This document shows, in pieces, positions 25,401 through 31,728 of a stretch of DNA of 35,771 nt. The position numbers and the translations under genes are program-made. This stretch comes from Desmonostoc muscorum FACHB-395 (GTDB lineage: Bacteria; Cyanobacteriota; Cyanobacteriia; Cyanobacteriales; Nostocaceae). Location of the stretch: positions 1-35,771 of the forward strand of contig NZ_JACJSF010000079.1 of NCBI RefSeq assembly GCF_014698035.1, written 5' to 3'. The notes under the pieces were generated by a model. It saw only the letters and a list, made by a program, of their open reading frames with translations, was not told where the DNA came from and searched no databases. Position 1 is the first letter of the stretch; the number at the start of each line of letters is the position of its first letter.

Positions 25401-28330
25401 AGCGCTGCAATTTCTGGGTGAATGGCACTTGATTCAAACTCTTGCCAGTGCTTTGGTTCAATAAAATTAGGTATTTTTTCAGTCTGATTTGGTGTCCAAA
25501 ATGCTTCTGTTGGTACAGCAGTTTTTAATACTGGTTTTGAAAAAACAGGAGGCTTTCTATCATCTCTACGTTTTTCTTGGAGAGTGGGTTTGGCTACAGT
25601 TTCTAAACTCGTTGTAACTAATGGGGCTGGCTGACTAACTGGCTGATTAACTGACAAAGAGACTTGTTCAGTGATTGATGGTTGAGCTTTTAGTACTGGC
25701 TCTGCTATTGCAACTTCAAGTTTTACTACTGGCTCATTAGCTCTTAGAGTGACCGAGGCAGTTTTCGCCTGAATTCGTTCTACTTTTAAGGAATTCATCA
25801 GCAATTCTAAAGCGTTATCTTTGGCTTTAGACTCTTGCGCCAGTTCCAGCAATTCTGATTTGTCTTTAGTATAAAGTTTAACGTTATGCCTAGCTCGACT
25901 AATCGCCACATAAAAACTTTCTTGCCCAATGGTGTAGTCTGCCGCAATCAAGGCTAGGTCAGTGGTTTTGCCTTGGCTGCTGTAGATTGTGCTGACAAGC
26001 GCGTAGTCTAAGTTTTGCGCCTGTTTTAGGTTAATAGTTTCAGTTCGATTGCTATCTAAATACTGAATTTGGGCGGAATCTCCCTCAATCGCCGTAACTA
26101 CAAATTCTTGACCATTGCGCCTTTGTAATTGGCGGTCATTTTTCTTCCATTGCAAGCGATCGCTTACAGCAATCTCAATTTGCTCGCGTTGGTAAACAGC
26201 TTTGTCAAAATTGGCATCTACTTCTAACTGCTTTCCATCGTCTGCTTTCAAAATTAATCGGTCGGTGTTCTTGCCGACGACTTCATACAGCTTACCTTTC
26301 TCTAAACCCCGGCGTTTGTAGTTGCGCGTTGGCATCACCACATTACCTAGTTCAAAGTTATGGGTATAGCGTAGCTGCACTTTGGTCAGGTTTAGAGCTT
26401 GCAACTGGGTAATGTTTGCAGTAGCCCCTAAACTTCCTTCAATTTTTAGCTTGCCTCGGATTGCCTGGGTAAGTGCCAACTTCTCTACATTTGTGCCAGC
26501 CAGTACCAATGTTCGCGCTCGTTGCTCTTTCGTTAATCCTATATAGTCAGCAGCAATTATCTCTCTTGTAGTATCGGGCGATACTTCCTGAATACTGCCT
26601 ATAGTCTCTAGTTGCTTAAATCCCGCTTCTACTCTCCCGTCTGCAATTAGGTCTACTGCAATCTTCAGATCCGGGTTCCTCTGTCTGTTTGATTGGGTTA
26701 AGTGCGCGGTCTTGATGCCAGCTTGTTGCAAGGATTTGAATGGGTTTCCAGCTTCTACTGCCGATAATTGCTTGGTATCGCCAACTAGTAATAATCTTGC
26801 TCCCTCAGTGGTCGCTCTTTCTAACAGGGCATGAGCATCTTTGGCACTAAGTAAACCTGCCTCATCCACAATCCAAATCTGATTTGATTCAATTAGGGGT
26901 GCTGGCTCAGACACTAATAAACTGGCTACAGTCTCGCCTTGTATGCCTAGCTCCTCACTTAATACCTTAGCCGCCATTGATGAAGGGGCAAAAGCTTTGA
27001 CTGTATAGCCTTGGGCGAGTGCGATCGCGTTTAATTCTTTGAGGGCAAAAGTCTTACCAGCACCAGCTACCCCTTGCCACGCAATGAATTGGTCTGTCGT
27101 CGTTGCAGCTAGACTAACTGCCTGCCTCTGCCCAAGGTTTAGTGAGGTTTTATCCAACTGACTTTCAATTACTGGAGTTGAGCAGATAGGGTTTACTTTG
27201 CTTTGTCCCGACTGCATTAATTCAATAGTAGCCAGTTCTCGCTTTACTGCTGCCCATGTTGTGTATTGCATCTGCACGTAAGGCAGAACAATTAACTCCT
27301 GATGTTGCTTGATCAATGGCTCAATTGCAGTCACATCAGTGAAGAGGCTTTCAGAAAGGATGAATTTCTCCAAATCCTCCTGCTTGAAAGCGACATTCCT
27401 CTCACTACAATGAGCAATTGCATTATCGAGTGCATCTTCTAGAGTTTGTTGTGAAAGAGAATCTTGTACAAAACTATTTGGCTCAACAGGAAGAGAGAAA
27501 TTGATGCCCAGTGCCGCAGCTTCTTCATTCCACAGTGATTTGAGTTCCGATTCTGTTACCTTTTGCTTGCACTGCCGAGTGTTATCCCAGATTTTTTCGC
27601 GTTCTGCCCATGTAGTTGATGCACCCGCCGCAATAATTTGCTGCCGCCGTTTTGAAAACGCCTCTAAGTCTTGTTCCTTGAACCCCTTGATCTCAAATTG
27701 TCCATGTTGACGTGGCTCGACCTCATACCCCAACTTGATTACTTCTGTTGCCAGATAACTTTGGTATGCCATACCCAGGAATTTCTTGTTGGCGAATATC
27801 TCATTATTGACCAAGCTCATCCACTTACCGTCTGCCTGGGTTGTGTTCATGACTAAGCAGTGGGTATGGAGATGGGGGTCTAAGGAGCGACTCTCGATGT
27901 GGTCAAACTCTGCAACCACCAAGTTAGCTGTGTTTACCCTGTGACGAGAATCTCCTTGTGTCACTCTAGTTATTGCGTAACGTTGTTCCATCAACGTTAA
28001 TACTTTTGTTAATGCCTGATGATGCGCGGCAATTAATCTTTCATCTCCACCTACCAACGCCATTAGGCTCACACTCTTGGGGGCAGAGAATGTACAGTCT
28101 AACGCTGCTCTGCGTTGGTCGGGCTTTAGTACTCTGGCATTAAGTTGCTCACGACCATTAGGCGAAAGCCCAGAGATGACATTTTTAAACGCTTGCTGAT
28201 TTTCAACTGCTCCTGATAAACCAAGCTTCTCTGCACCTTGACCACTCCAGCGTGACTTGCCTTGGTGATAGTAGTTCTTGATGAAGTAGTTGACTGCCAT
28301 CTCTGATGACACGTTAGCAGCTGTTAGCAT
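22481..28330 (-). CDS. MobF relaxase-helicase fused to a DUF3854 domain and a 61-aa repeat array
   Basis: 1949 aa. Residues 1-290 form a TrwC/TraI relaxase with candidate catalytic tyrosines Y15, Y20, Y21 and the metal-binding HLHTH (153-157). Residues about 400-840 are a RecD/TraI helicase: Walker A GVAGAGKT (420-427), motif II VDEAG (D489-E490), GDTKQLSAVEAG, and YSSQGKTTDLA. Residues about 945-1265 match the DUF3854 region of cyanobacterial plasmid replication proteins, with TOPRIM-like E1133 (AEGAKKA) and D1193-Y-E1195. A hydrophilic linker partly encoded by a GGGAACA repeat follows (about 1286-1466), then six to seven 61-aa repeats (about 1467-1850) and a short helical end. The protein would nick oriT, unwind the strand and pilot it to VirD4. 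Confidence 0.95.
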   Translation of the reverse strand: MLTAANVSSEMAVNYFIKNYYHQGKSRWSGQGAEKLGLSGAVENQQAFKNVISGLSPNGREQLNARVLKPDQRRAALDCTFSAPKSVSLMALVGGDERLIAAHHQALTKVLTLMEQRYAITRVTQGDSRHRVNTANLVVAEFDHIESRSLDPHLHTHCLVMNTTQADGKWMSLVNNEIFANKKFLGMAYQSYLATEVIKLGYEVEPRQHGQFEIKGFKEQDLEAFSKRRQQIIAAGASTTWAEREKIWDNTRQCKQKVTESELKSLWNEEAAALGINFSLPVEPNSFVQDSLSQQTLEDALDNAIAHCSERNVAFKQEDLEKFILSESLFTDVTAIEPLIKQHQELIVLPYVQMQYTTWAAVKRELATIELMQSGQSKVNPICSTPVIESQLDKTSLNLGQRQAVSLAATTTDQFIAWQGVAGAGKTFALKELNAIALAQGYTVKAFAPSSMAAKVLSEELGIQGETVASLLVSEPAPLIESNQIWIVDEAGLLSAKDAHALLERATTEGARLLLVGDTKQLSAVEAGNPFKSLQQAGIKTAHLTQSNRQRNPDLKIAVDLIADGRVEAGFKQLETIGSIQEVSPDTTREIIAADYIGLTKEQRARTLVLAGTNVEKLALTQAIRGKLKIEGSLGATANITQLQALNLTKVQLRYTHNFELGNVVMPTRNYKRRGLEKGKLYEVVGKNTDRLILKADDGKQLEVDANFDKAVYQREQIEIAVSDRLQWKKNDRQLQRRNGQEFVVTAIEGDSAQIQYLDSNRTETINLKQAQNLDYALVSTIYSSQGKTTDLALIAADYTIGQESFYVAISRARHNVKLYTKDKSELLELAQESKAKDNALELLMNSLKVERIQAKTASVTLRANEPVVKLEVAIAEPVLKAQPSITEQVSLSVNQPVSQPAPLVTTSLETVAKPTLQEKRRDDRKPPVFSKPVLKTAVPTEAFWTPNQTEKIPNFIEPKHWQEFESSAIHPEIAALNFESLQFNYAGGEHEAWERLMVSEKLNRTNTGRLSEGLIKAYSHLDAGGWWCDAGVDPRCFRDLTPGDKPASKRWGCYKPNTPRPKKDESGQIIEGKFIKYEHPPKVELSIFLLNVSEDIAERIYSKHKVNPTQQERKSGFWYCVWKYNLPCAIAEGAKKAASLLSQGHATIGLPGISAGYRSPKDEFGKKIGKSYLHEELAVFATQGRVFKFCFDYETKPETKLHIERDISVTGRLLQEAGARVKVINLPGPDKGVDDFIFANGPQAYEKLSHLAATFRDWQQQNQHSKAAAFASLRKPIPEQSSIQLEGTGNRERATGNDKLDLLPTHREEEIEKTVACSPLPVPYLLQNKPQVQTHDFNQRQQPNSDTVPNREDRAIDPENRAVTNQQPADERANQVIRNESNRETNRNECESREFLAAINRDAELEKVFEHGDDIAGINQSSTDDGLRGQRTEKLSRQVNGQNSTIFNREANYVHSSQPATRKLLNTISDYVEQSAIESALTQTVLGLTEQLSQSHQQLVITKNTFNDFDEALTAELQSHAENKAILSISDYVEQSAIESALTQAVLGLTEQLSQYKEQLVAAKNTFNNFETALTAEVQSHAEKKAILSISDYIEQSSIESALAQTVLGLTEQLSRSHQQLVEDKTAFNDLEEVFTAELQSHAEKRAILSISDYIEQSAIESALTQVVLGLTEQLSRSHQQLVEDKTAFNGLETALTQELKSHAEKGAILSVFDYIEQSAIEFALTQTVLGLTEQLSQSHQQLVNAKNTFNDFETALTAELQSHAENKAILSISDYVEQSAIESALTQAVLGLTEQLSQYKEQLVAAKSTFNNFETALTAELQSHVEKRAILSTSNSVEQSATESTLAKTLLAELKLHLKQMIQGLDIERLAEVVMEVGKYIKGEKVTGAKVSELFTSVTTDALALTFEEKMNIVRQLIRDDKPLILKRLKINPQQSDDNGEQIRFRR
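22800..23935 (-). repeat. Array of 183-bp coding repeats in the relaxase gene
   Basis: The string TTGCTCA recurs on the plus strand at 22808, 22991, 23174, 23357, 23540, 23723 and 23906, always 183 bp apart, so each unit encodes 61 residues (SDYVEQSAIESAL, then GLTEQLSQSHQQLV, then ALTAELQSHAE). Six units are good and the last (at 22808) is degenerate. Blocks near 22909-23165 and 23641-23897 are almost identical, offset by exactly four units, which indicates recent duplication or conversion. Units are helical with heptad spacing. Confidence 0.9.
23932..24324 (-). CDS. Alternative-frame coiled-coil ORF (130 aa) inside the relaxase gene
   Basis: Starting at ATG 24324 and ending at TAA 23932-23934, in a different frame from the relaxase, this ORF encodes a regular coiled coil: LTEKIEQLTQKIEQLQTNSQ, LIKLLETSQTEKLTEMSASH, TILQELTKALQMMGFEVNEQ. 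The relaxase frame over the same bases gives an Asn/Arg/Glu/Gln-rich sequence with no structure. The composition suggests this frame was the original coding frame, and that the relaxase frame now reads through a former intergenic repeat (24357-24473) and this gene. Shine-Dalgarno support is weak (ACAGG). It could also be a true overlapping gene. Confidence 0.5.
   Translation of the reverse strand: MTLTNDNNLTQIQFLTEKIEQLTQKIEQLQTNSQQMSELIKLLETSQTEKLTEMSASHANFLQQLTEMLNSKKSSSMETILQELTKALQMMGFEVNEQRNSQDKLTDKIQQFLIEKQIMSILHNQPPENS
24357..24473. repeat. GGGAACA-type hairpin element inside the relaxase open frame
   Basis: GGGAACAGGCAACAG (24373-24387) and CTGTTGCCTGTTCCC (24456-24470) are perfect 15-bp complements, with further related units outside and between. 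Elements of this type otherwise lie between genes in this window. Here it is translated as part of the relaxase (GTGNRERATGND and CSPLPVPYLL). Confidence 0.85.
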
Positions 28331-28360
28331 CGCTCACCTCTGCCATCAGCAAAACATAAC

Positions 28361-28452
28361 TTAACTCGACGACTATTGAACAACTCCCAAAAAATATTGA
28401 AGTCATTGTTCAACGCCGACATCAAACTCGCTTTGGTTTGATGCCGAGTTAA
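28361..28452. other. Nested inverted repeats upstream of the relaxase: candidate oriT
   Basis: Three perfect inverted repeats are nested: an outer pair TTAACTCG (28361-28368)/CGAGTTAA (28445-28452), enclosing hairpin one TTGAACAA (28376-28383)/TTGTTCAA (28406-28413) and hairpin two CATCAAAC (28420-28427)/GTTTGATG (28436-28443). They can form a three-way junction. MobF relaxases recognise a hairpin next to their nick site and their oriT often lies close to the relaxase gene, so oriT is the leading guess. The nick position cannot be set from sequence. Confidence 0.5.
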
Positions 28453-28606
28453 AATTTTTTGATGAGACAATAACAGCAACAAATTTTTTATTCACCAACT
28501 CTCATGCACTTAAATATAGCAAATTATCGTCTAAAACTTTCTGCCAAATTTGGCGTACTGTGCGTAAGATTTTGCTATTATTGCTTTAGCAAAAGAATAA
28601 TATCAT

Positions 28607-28620
28607 TGTAATAGTATATA
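28607..28620. promoter_or_regulatory. Candidate operator/-10 string shared with two other promoter regions
   Basis: TGTAATAGTATATA, preceded by AATAATATCAT, which is also found at 6080-6090 between the divergent RHH genes. It lies between the relaxase and ParM genes, where divergent promoters are expected. Confidence 0.35.
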
Positions 28621-28647
28621 TATTAAAAACGCCTGTATTTAGAGGGA

Positions 28648-28780
28648 TTGCGCCAGAGTTGCGCCAGAGTTGCGCCATTTTTTGGAGAAAAAAGCGCTTG
28701 ATTATCAACAAAATTAAATTGTTGATAAATACTATTTAAGATTCCAGAGTTATGCTAGACTTGTGCCAGAGTTGTGACGG
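28648..28780. repeat. 11-bp direct repeats upstream of the ParM gene: candidate centromere
   Basis: TTGCGCCAGAG occurs twice in tandem (28648-28658, 28659-28669), followed by a partial third copy (TTGCGCCA, 28670-28677). A variant TTGTGCCAGAG with partial copy TTGTGACGG lies at 28761-28780. In plasmid R1 the parC centromere is made of 11-bp direct repeats around the parM promoter, so position and repeat length both fit a partition site or iterons. Confidence 0.6.
28702..28728. repeat. Perfect 10-bp inverted repeat with DnaA-box-like arms
   Basis: TTATCAACAA (28702-28711) and TTGTTGATAA (28719-28728) are exact complements with a 7-base AT spacer. Each arm contains TTATCAACA, one base away from the consensus DnaA box TTATCCACA. 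It lies between the two clusters of 11-bp repeats. Confidence 0.55.
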
Positions 28781-28890
28781 ATTTATATGAGTTTGAGCCT
28801 GTTTTTATCAAATTCCATAAATTTGCCATAATTGCGCTATTAGCGACTTATGATTTGATGAAATGGTTGAGTAATTTTTGTTGAAAGTAG

Positions 28891-29994
28891 ATGGCAGATT
28901 TAATAATCTCATTCGATCCGGGAGCATCCTTGAGTAGAGTTTTTTTTACTCTAGATTCAAGTAAGCCGGAGTTGCTTTTGATGGAACCCTACACAGCATT
29001 AATCCCGAAACAAAGCCTTTTAAGTTATGAGGAGGATGCGATTGGTATATCTTCTCCAGAGAATTCAGCTTGGATTGAATACAATCAGCAATGCTGGGGT
29101 ATAGGATTAATTTGTCAGAGGTTTTTTGCAGATTTGAAGTTAGAGCAGCCAAAATTTGAGCTAGCGATTTATAAAACCTTGGCTGTAGTGGGTGCTATAG
29201 CTCAAAAGAAGTCGTTAGCCAACGGTGCAAGTATTCGTCTGGGCATCTTGTTTCCTTACGGAGAATACTCGGATCGCAAATTATTTGAGATATCGATTAC
29301 AGGCGCTCTGCTCAACTTTAAATGGAGAGGTGAAAAACGCTCTTTCAAGCTAGTGGAGTTTGTTTGCCGCCCTGAAGGATTTGGATTGCTCTCACGAGGA
29401 CGTACAACTACTCATAATTTGCGTTCACGGAAAGTAGCGGTGGTGATGATTGGCTTTCGCAATGCCTCTATTTTGATTATGGATAAGGGTGCGATGACAA
29501 GTGGAGTTACAGAAGACTTAGGGTTTCATAAGTTAGTATCATCAGTACAGCGTCGGGTAGCTGGACAAAAACCTCTGTCTCTTGCGGCTGCTATTAGTGC
29601 TGCTGGTTCCAAAATAAATCTAAAAGCCTTATTACCTTTAGTTCGAGTCGAAGATGCTTTGCTACAAGAATTAGAAATTCAATCAATCAAATCAGCAATC
29701 AGTATTGCTCGTGAAGAATATTGGGCAGTGCTTTCAAGTTATTTGCATCGTTATATTCCATCAGATATTGATGAGATTATTTTTGCTGGTGGAACTGCCC
29801 ACTATTTCAAGAATGAATTGAATCGATTATTTCCGCGTCCTGAAAAAATTTCTTGTGATGCCTTGGAATATTTAGTACAGCAAGAATTTTTATCTGAGAA
29901 ACCTAAATCAGATTTATCCTTTCGCTTAACTGATAACTACGGTTTTTTCTCTTATCTTTGTAAAAATTCTCAACAAGTCGCAAATCATGCCTGA
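28891..29994 (+). CDS. parM: Actin-like plasmid segregation ATPase (ParM/StbA family)
   Basis: 367 aa. The actin-fold nucleotide motifs are visible: phosphate-1 loop ISFDPGASLSRVFF (D9), phosphate-2 region VAVVMIGFRNASILIMDKG (about 187-205), and adenosine motif EIIFAGGTAHYF with G300-G301-T302. ParM filaments push plasmid copies apart after capture by an adaptor bound to the centromere. Direct 11-bp repeats lie upstream of the gene. The next gene starts 8 bp before the parM stop, as expected for a partition operon. Confidence 0.85.
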   Translation: MADLIISFDPGASLSRVFFTLDSSKPELLLMEPYTALIPKQSLLSYEEDAIGISSPENSAWIEYNQQCWGIGLICQRFFADLKLEQPKFELAIYKTLAVVGAIAQKKSLANGASIRLGILFPYGEYSDRKLFEISITGALLNFKWRGEKRSFKLVEFVCRPEGFGLLSRGRTTTHNLRSRKVAVVMIGFRNASILIMDKGAMTSGVTEDLGFHKLVSSVQRRVAGQKPLSLAAAISAAGSKINLKALLPLVRVEDALLQELEIQSIKSAISIAREEYWAVLSSYLHRYIPSDIDEIIFAGGTAHYFKNELNRLFPRPEKISCDALEYLVQQEFLSEKPKSDLSFRLTDNYGFFSYLCKNSQQVANHA

Positions 29995-30367
29995 ACAAGT
30001 TGATTTTCGTTTTCAGTTCAGTACTTCATCTCCTTATCTTCCCCTTTTAAAATATCTGAGTCCCAAAAATAAAACTCTTGAATTTCCGAGACAAAACATG
30101 ATTATCTGGGCAATCGCTGCCTTTTGGCATCCGATAGCTTGCCGATGGTTAGGAGGGTTCTCAGAATCAGATTTAAAATCAAAGGCAAGAATTTCAATTT
30201 ACCAACTGCAACAACAAATTATTTATTTAGCTCAAACTTTTAACTTGGAGCAAGAACTGGAAAGTCATCTAATCGTTACAAACCCTGCCGACAAGGTTGA
30301 TACACATTTGAGTTCTTCACCTACTCACGAAGATGATGATTGTTTACTAGAAAATGCATTTAACTAG
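29987..30367 (+). CDS. Small protein downstream of ParM, possible adaptor
   Basis: 126 aa. It overlaps the parM-like gene by 8 bp, so it is almost surely co-translated. The N-terminal half contains LPLLKYLSPKNKTLEFPRQN and a tryptophan-rich helix (IIWAIAAFWHPIACRWLGGF); the C-terminus is acidic (HEDDDCLLENAF). By position it could be the ParR-type adaptor, but it lacks an obvious RHH signature. Family not recognised. Confidence 0.62.
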   Translation: MPEQVDFRFQFSTSSPYLPLLKYLSPKNKTLEFPRQNMIIWAIAAFWHPIACRWLGGFSESDLKSKARISIYQLQQQIIYLAQTFNLEQELESHLIVTNPADKVDTHLSSSPTHEDDDCLLENAFN

Positions 30368-30377
30368 GAATAAATTT

Positions 30378-31190
30378 ATGCCTTATACCAAAGAACTGCT
30401 ACAACAAACATATTCACTCTCTGTAGAAGACGTTGATGCCACGTTGACAGCAAGTGGTTTAGCTATTGACCAGCCTTCTTACAGTGATGAAGAAATTCAG
30501 TCTCGTTTTGATGTGATCCGAGCGTTGATTCAACAGGGTAAAACCTATAAACAAGCAGCTGCACATTTTCAAAGACAAGAGAAAAAACGTGCTGATAAAA
30601 CTGAATTTCCACCAATGAATATTCTGGAAATGTTAACTCACATTAAATCAGAGTACGGCATTGAGCTAGAACTAACTGAAGCGATTGAGATTATCAGCGC
30701 TTGTGGACTATCTCCAAATCAGAAGGAGTATCGTCAGTTGGAGTGTGAGCGTTTTCTCGAAGCTTGCGACCTAATTAAGGAGCAAAATAAAACATATTTT
30801 GATGTAGCTACTCACTTTGGCATAGTTCAACCCCAAGATGAGAGCCAGTTAATTGCTGAGTTTTTTGGTGAAGAAGCATCTGTTTCTGAAGAGGAATTGA
30901 TCAATTTAGTGGATAATATTACCCGAAAACGCGCTCAAAATATTCCCGGGCTAGTCAACCAAATGTATCTCAAGAATGTACTCCGCGCACTTTCGGAAAA
31001 CAAACAGGATATTAAGAATTTTTATTCGGGACTAGAACAACGTATATTGGAGCGCATTGAGGGAAAGTCCCCATTGAAAACTCTAATGGCGAATCACTCG
31101 AATCACTATCCGATGAAAGATTTTCCGCTTTCTTCGCCCACGCCGATGCTATCGCCCAACGTGTCCGAGAGTGGAACGAGTACCGATTAG
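30378..31190 (+). CDS. Tandem-domain protein of the ParM cluster, frame-0 product
   Basis: 270 aa from ATG 30378 (AGGA about 9 bases upstream; an ATG at 30354 overlaps the previous gene and has weaker support). Two copies of one domain lie 83 residues apart: ASGL...DEEIQSRFDVIRALIQQ-GKTYKQAAAHF (25-64) and ACGL...LECERFLEACDLIKEQ-NKTYFDVATHF (108-147), each resembling a MerR- or HTH-like helical unit. A helical region follows to residue about 230. The last 40 residues, rich in Ser, Pro, Asn and His, look like out-of-frame translation. A GGGAAAG slippery site at 31061 would redirect ribosomes into a better C-terminus. Confidence 0.72.
   Translation: MPYTKELLQQTYSLSVEDVDATLTASGLAIDQPSYSDEEIQSRFDVIRALIQQGKTYKQAAAHFQRQEKKRADKTEFPPMNILEMLTHIKSEYGIELELTEAIEIISACGLSPNQKEYRQLECERFLEACDLIKEQNKTYFDVATHFGIVQPQDESQLIAEFFGEEASVSEEELINLVDNITRKRAQNIPGLVNQMYLKNVLRALSENKQDIKNFYSGLEQRILERIEGKSPLKTLMANHSNHYPMKDFPLSSPTPMLSPNVSESGTSTD
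31061..31067 (+). promoter_or_regulatory. Candidate -1 ribosomal frameshift site GGGAAAG
   Basis: In frame 0 the heptamer reads G-GGA-AAG, an X-XXY-YYZ slippery site, the same heptamer as in the phage lambda G/GT frameshift. The -1 frame opens exactly here, after its last stop TGA at 31058-31060. A Shine-Dalgarno-like GGAG lies at 31049-31052, 8 bases upstream, and a small hairpin (CCATT 31071-31075, AATGG 31085-31089) lies just downstream. Confidence 0.55.
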
Positions 31191-31627
31191 AACAAGAAAT
31201 TGCTGACCAAAAACGCACCATCGATCTGAAAATCGAGAAGGCATCTGATGTTAAAGCTGTTGAAAAGTTAAAGAAGTCCAAAGAATGGTTGAAACATCGC
31301 CAACAGAGGTTTGAAAAAGTTAAAGAGTTGCTTTTCTGGATTGGTGCTTGGGTCGGCTCTGGTTGCTCTGGTACTTTATTTTTCCTGACTGCCATTGTTA
31401 CATTCGCTACTCTTGGGCTAATCGCAGGACTCAACTGGCCTACCACCATCGCTTGTAAAAGTGGCTCTGGGGGATGTTATTTACTGCGATTTGATAAGAA
31501 AACCGTGATTCTTCCCCAACAATTCAAAAATATCCTTGCTGAGTACGAACGTAACTTGAACAAATCCAAACATCTTAAGAGGGAACAGGGAATAGGCAAC
31601 AGGGAACAGGGGAATCCCCATAAATAA
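31061..31627 (+). CDS. -1 frame extension: coiled coil and membrane segment joined to the gene at 30378
   Basis: The frame is open from 31061 to TAA 31625-31627 but has no ATG, GTG or TTG until TTG 31289. From the slippery site it encodes a regular protein: ESLESLSDERFSAFFAHADA, an amphipathic helix (AVEKLKKSKEWLKHRQQRFE), then one or two membrane segments (LLFWIGAWVGSGCSGTLFFL; IVTFATLGLIAGL). The last 14 or so residues (REQGIGNREQGNPHK) come from a GGGAACA-type repeat. A frameshifted product would have 416 aa. A simple frameshift mutation is the main alternative. Confidence 0.62.
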   Translation, partial: GKVPIENSNGESLESLSDERFSAFFAHADAIAQRVREWNEYRLEQEIADQKRTIDLKIEKASDVKAVEKLKKSKEWLKHRQQRFEKVKELLFWIGAWVGSGCSGTLFFLTAIVTFATLGLIAGLNWPTTIACKSGSGGCYLLRFDKKTVILPQQFKNILAEYERNLNKSKHLKREQGIGNREQGNPHK

Positions 31628-31710
31628 ATTTAGGGGCTTTAAACCCTACATTCAGGGCTAATTTTTTCCTGTTAAGAGTTCTTTATTAAGAGTTGCCGCC
31701 CCAAAGGGGC
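31574..31710. repeat. GGGAACA/TTAAGAG repeat element and GC hairpin
   Basis: CTTAAGAGGGAACAGGGAAT and further GGGAACA units (31574-31612) face inverted units CCTGTTAAGAG and TTAAGAGTT (about 31668-31695). A strong 5-bp hairpin, GCCCC-AAA-GGGGC (31698-31710), ends 18 bases before the next ATG. The left part is translated as the end of the -1 frame product. It separates the ParM cluster from the next gene. Confidence 0.65.
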
Positions 31711-31728
31711 TTCGTAAATAATTAAGAA

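Noticed and set aside
31628..31728. Intrinsic terminator after the ParM cluster
   Set aside because: The GCCCC-AAA-GGGGC hairpin has a three-base loop and no U-tract after it; a terminator is not supported.
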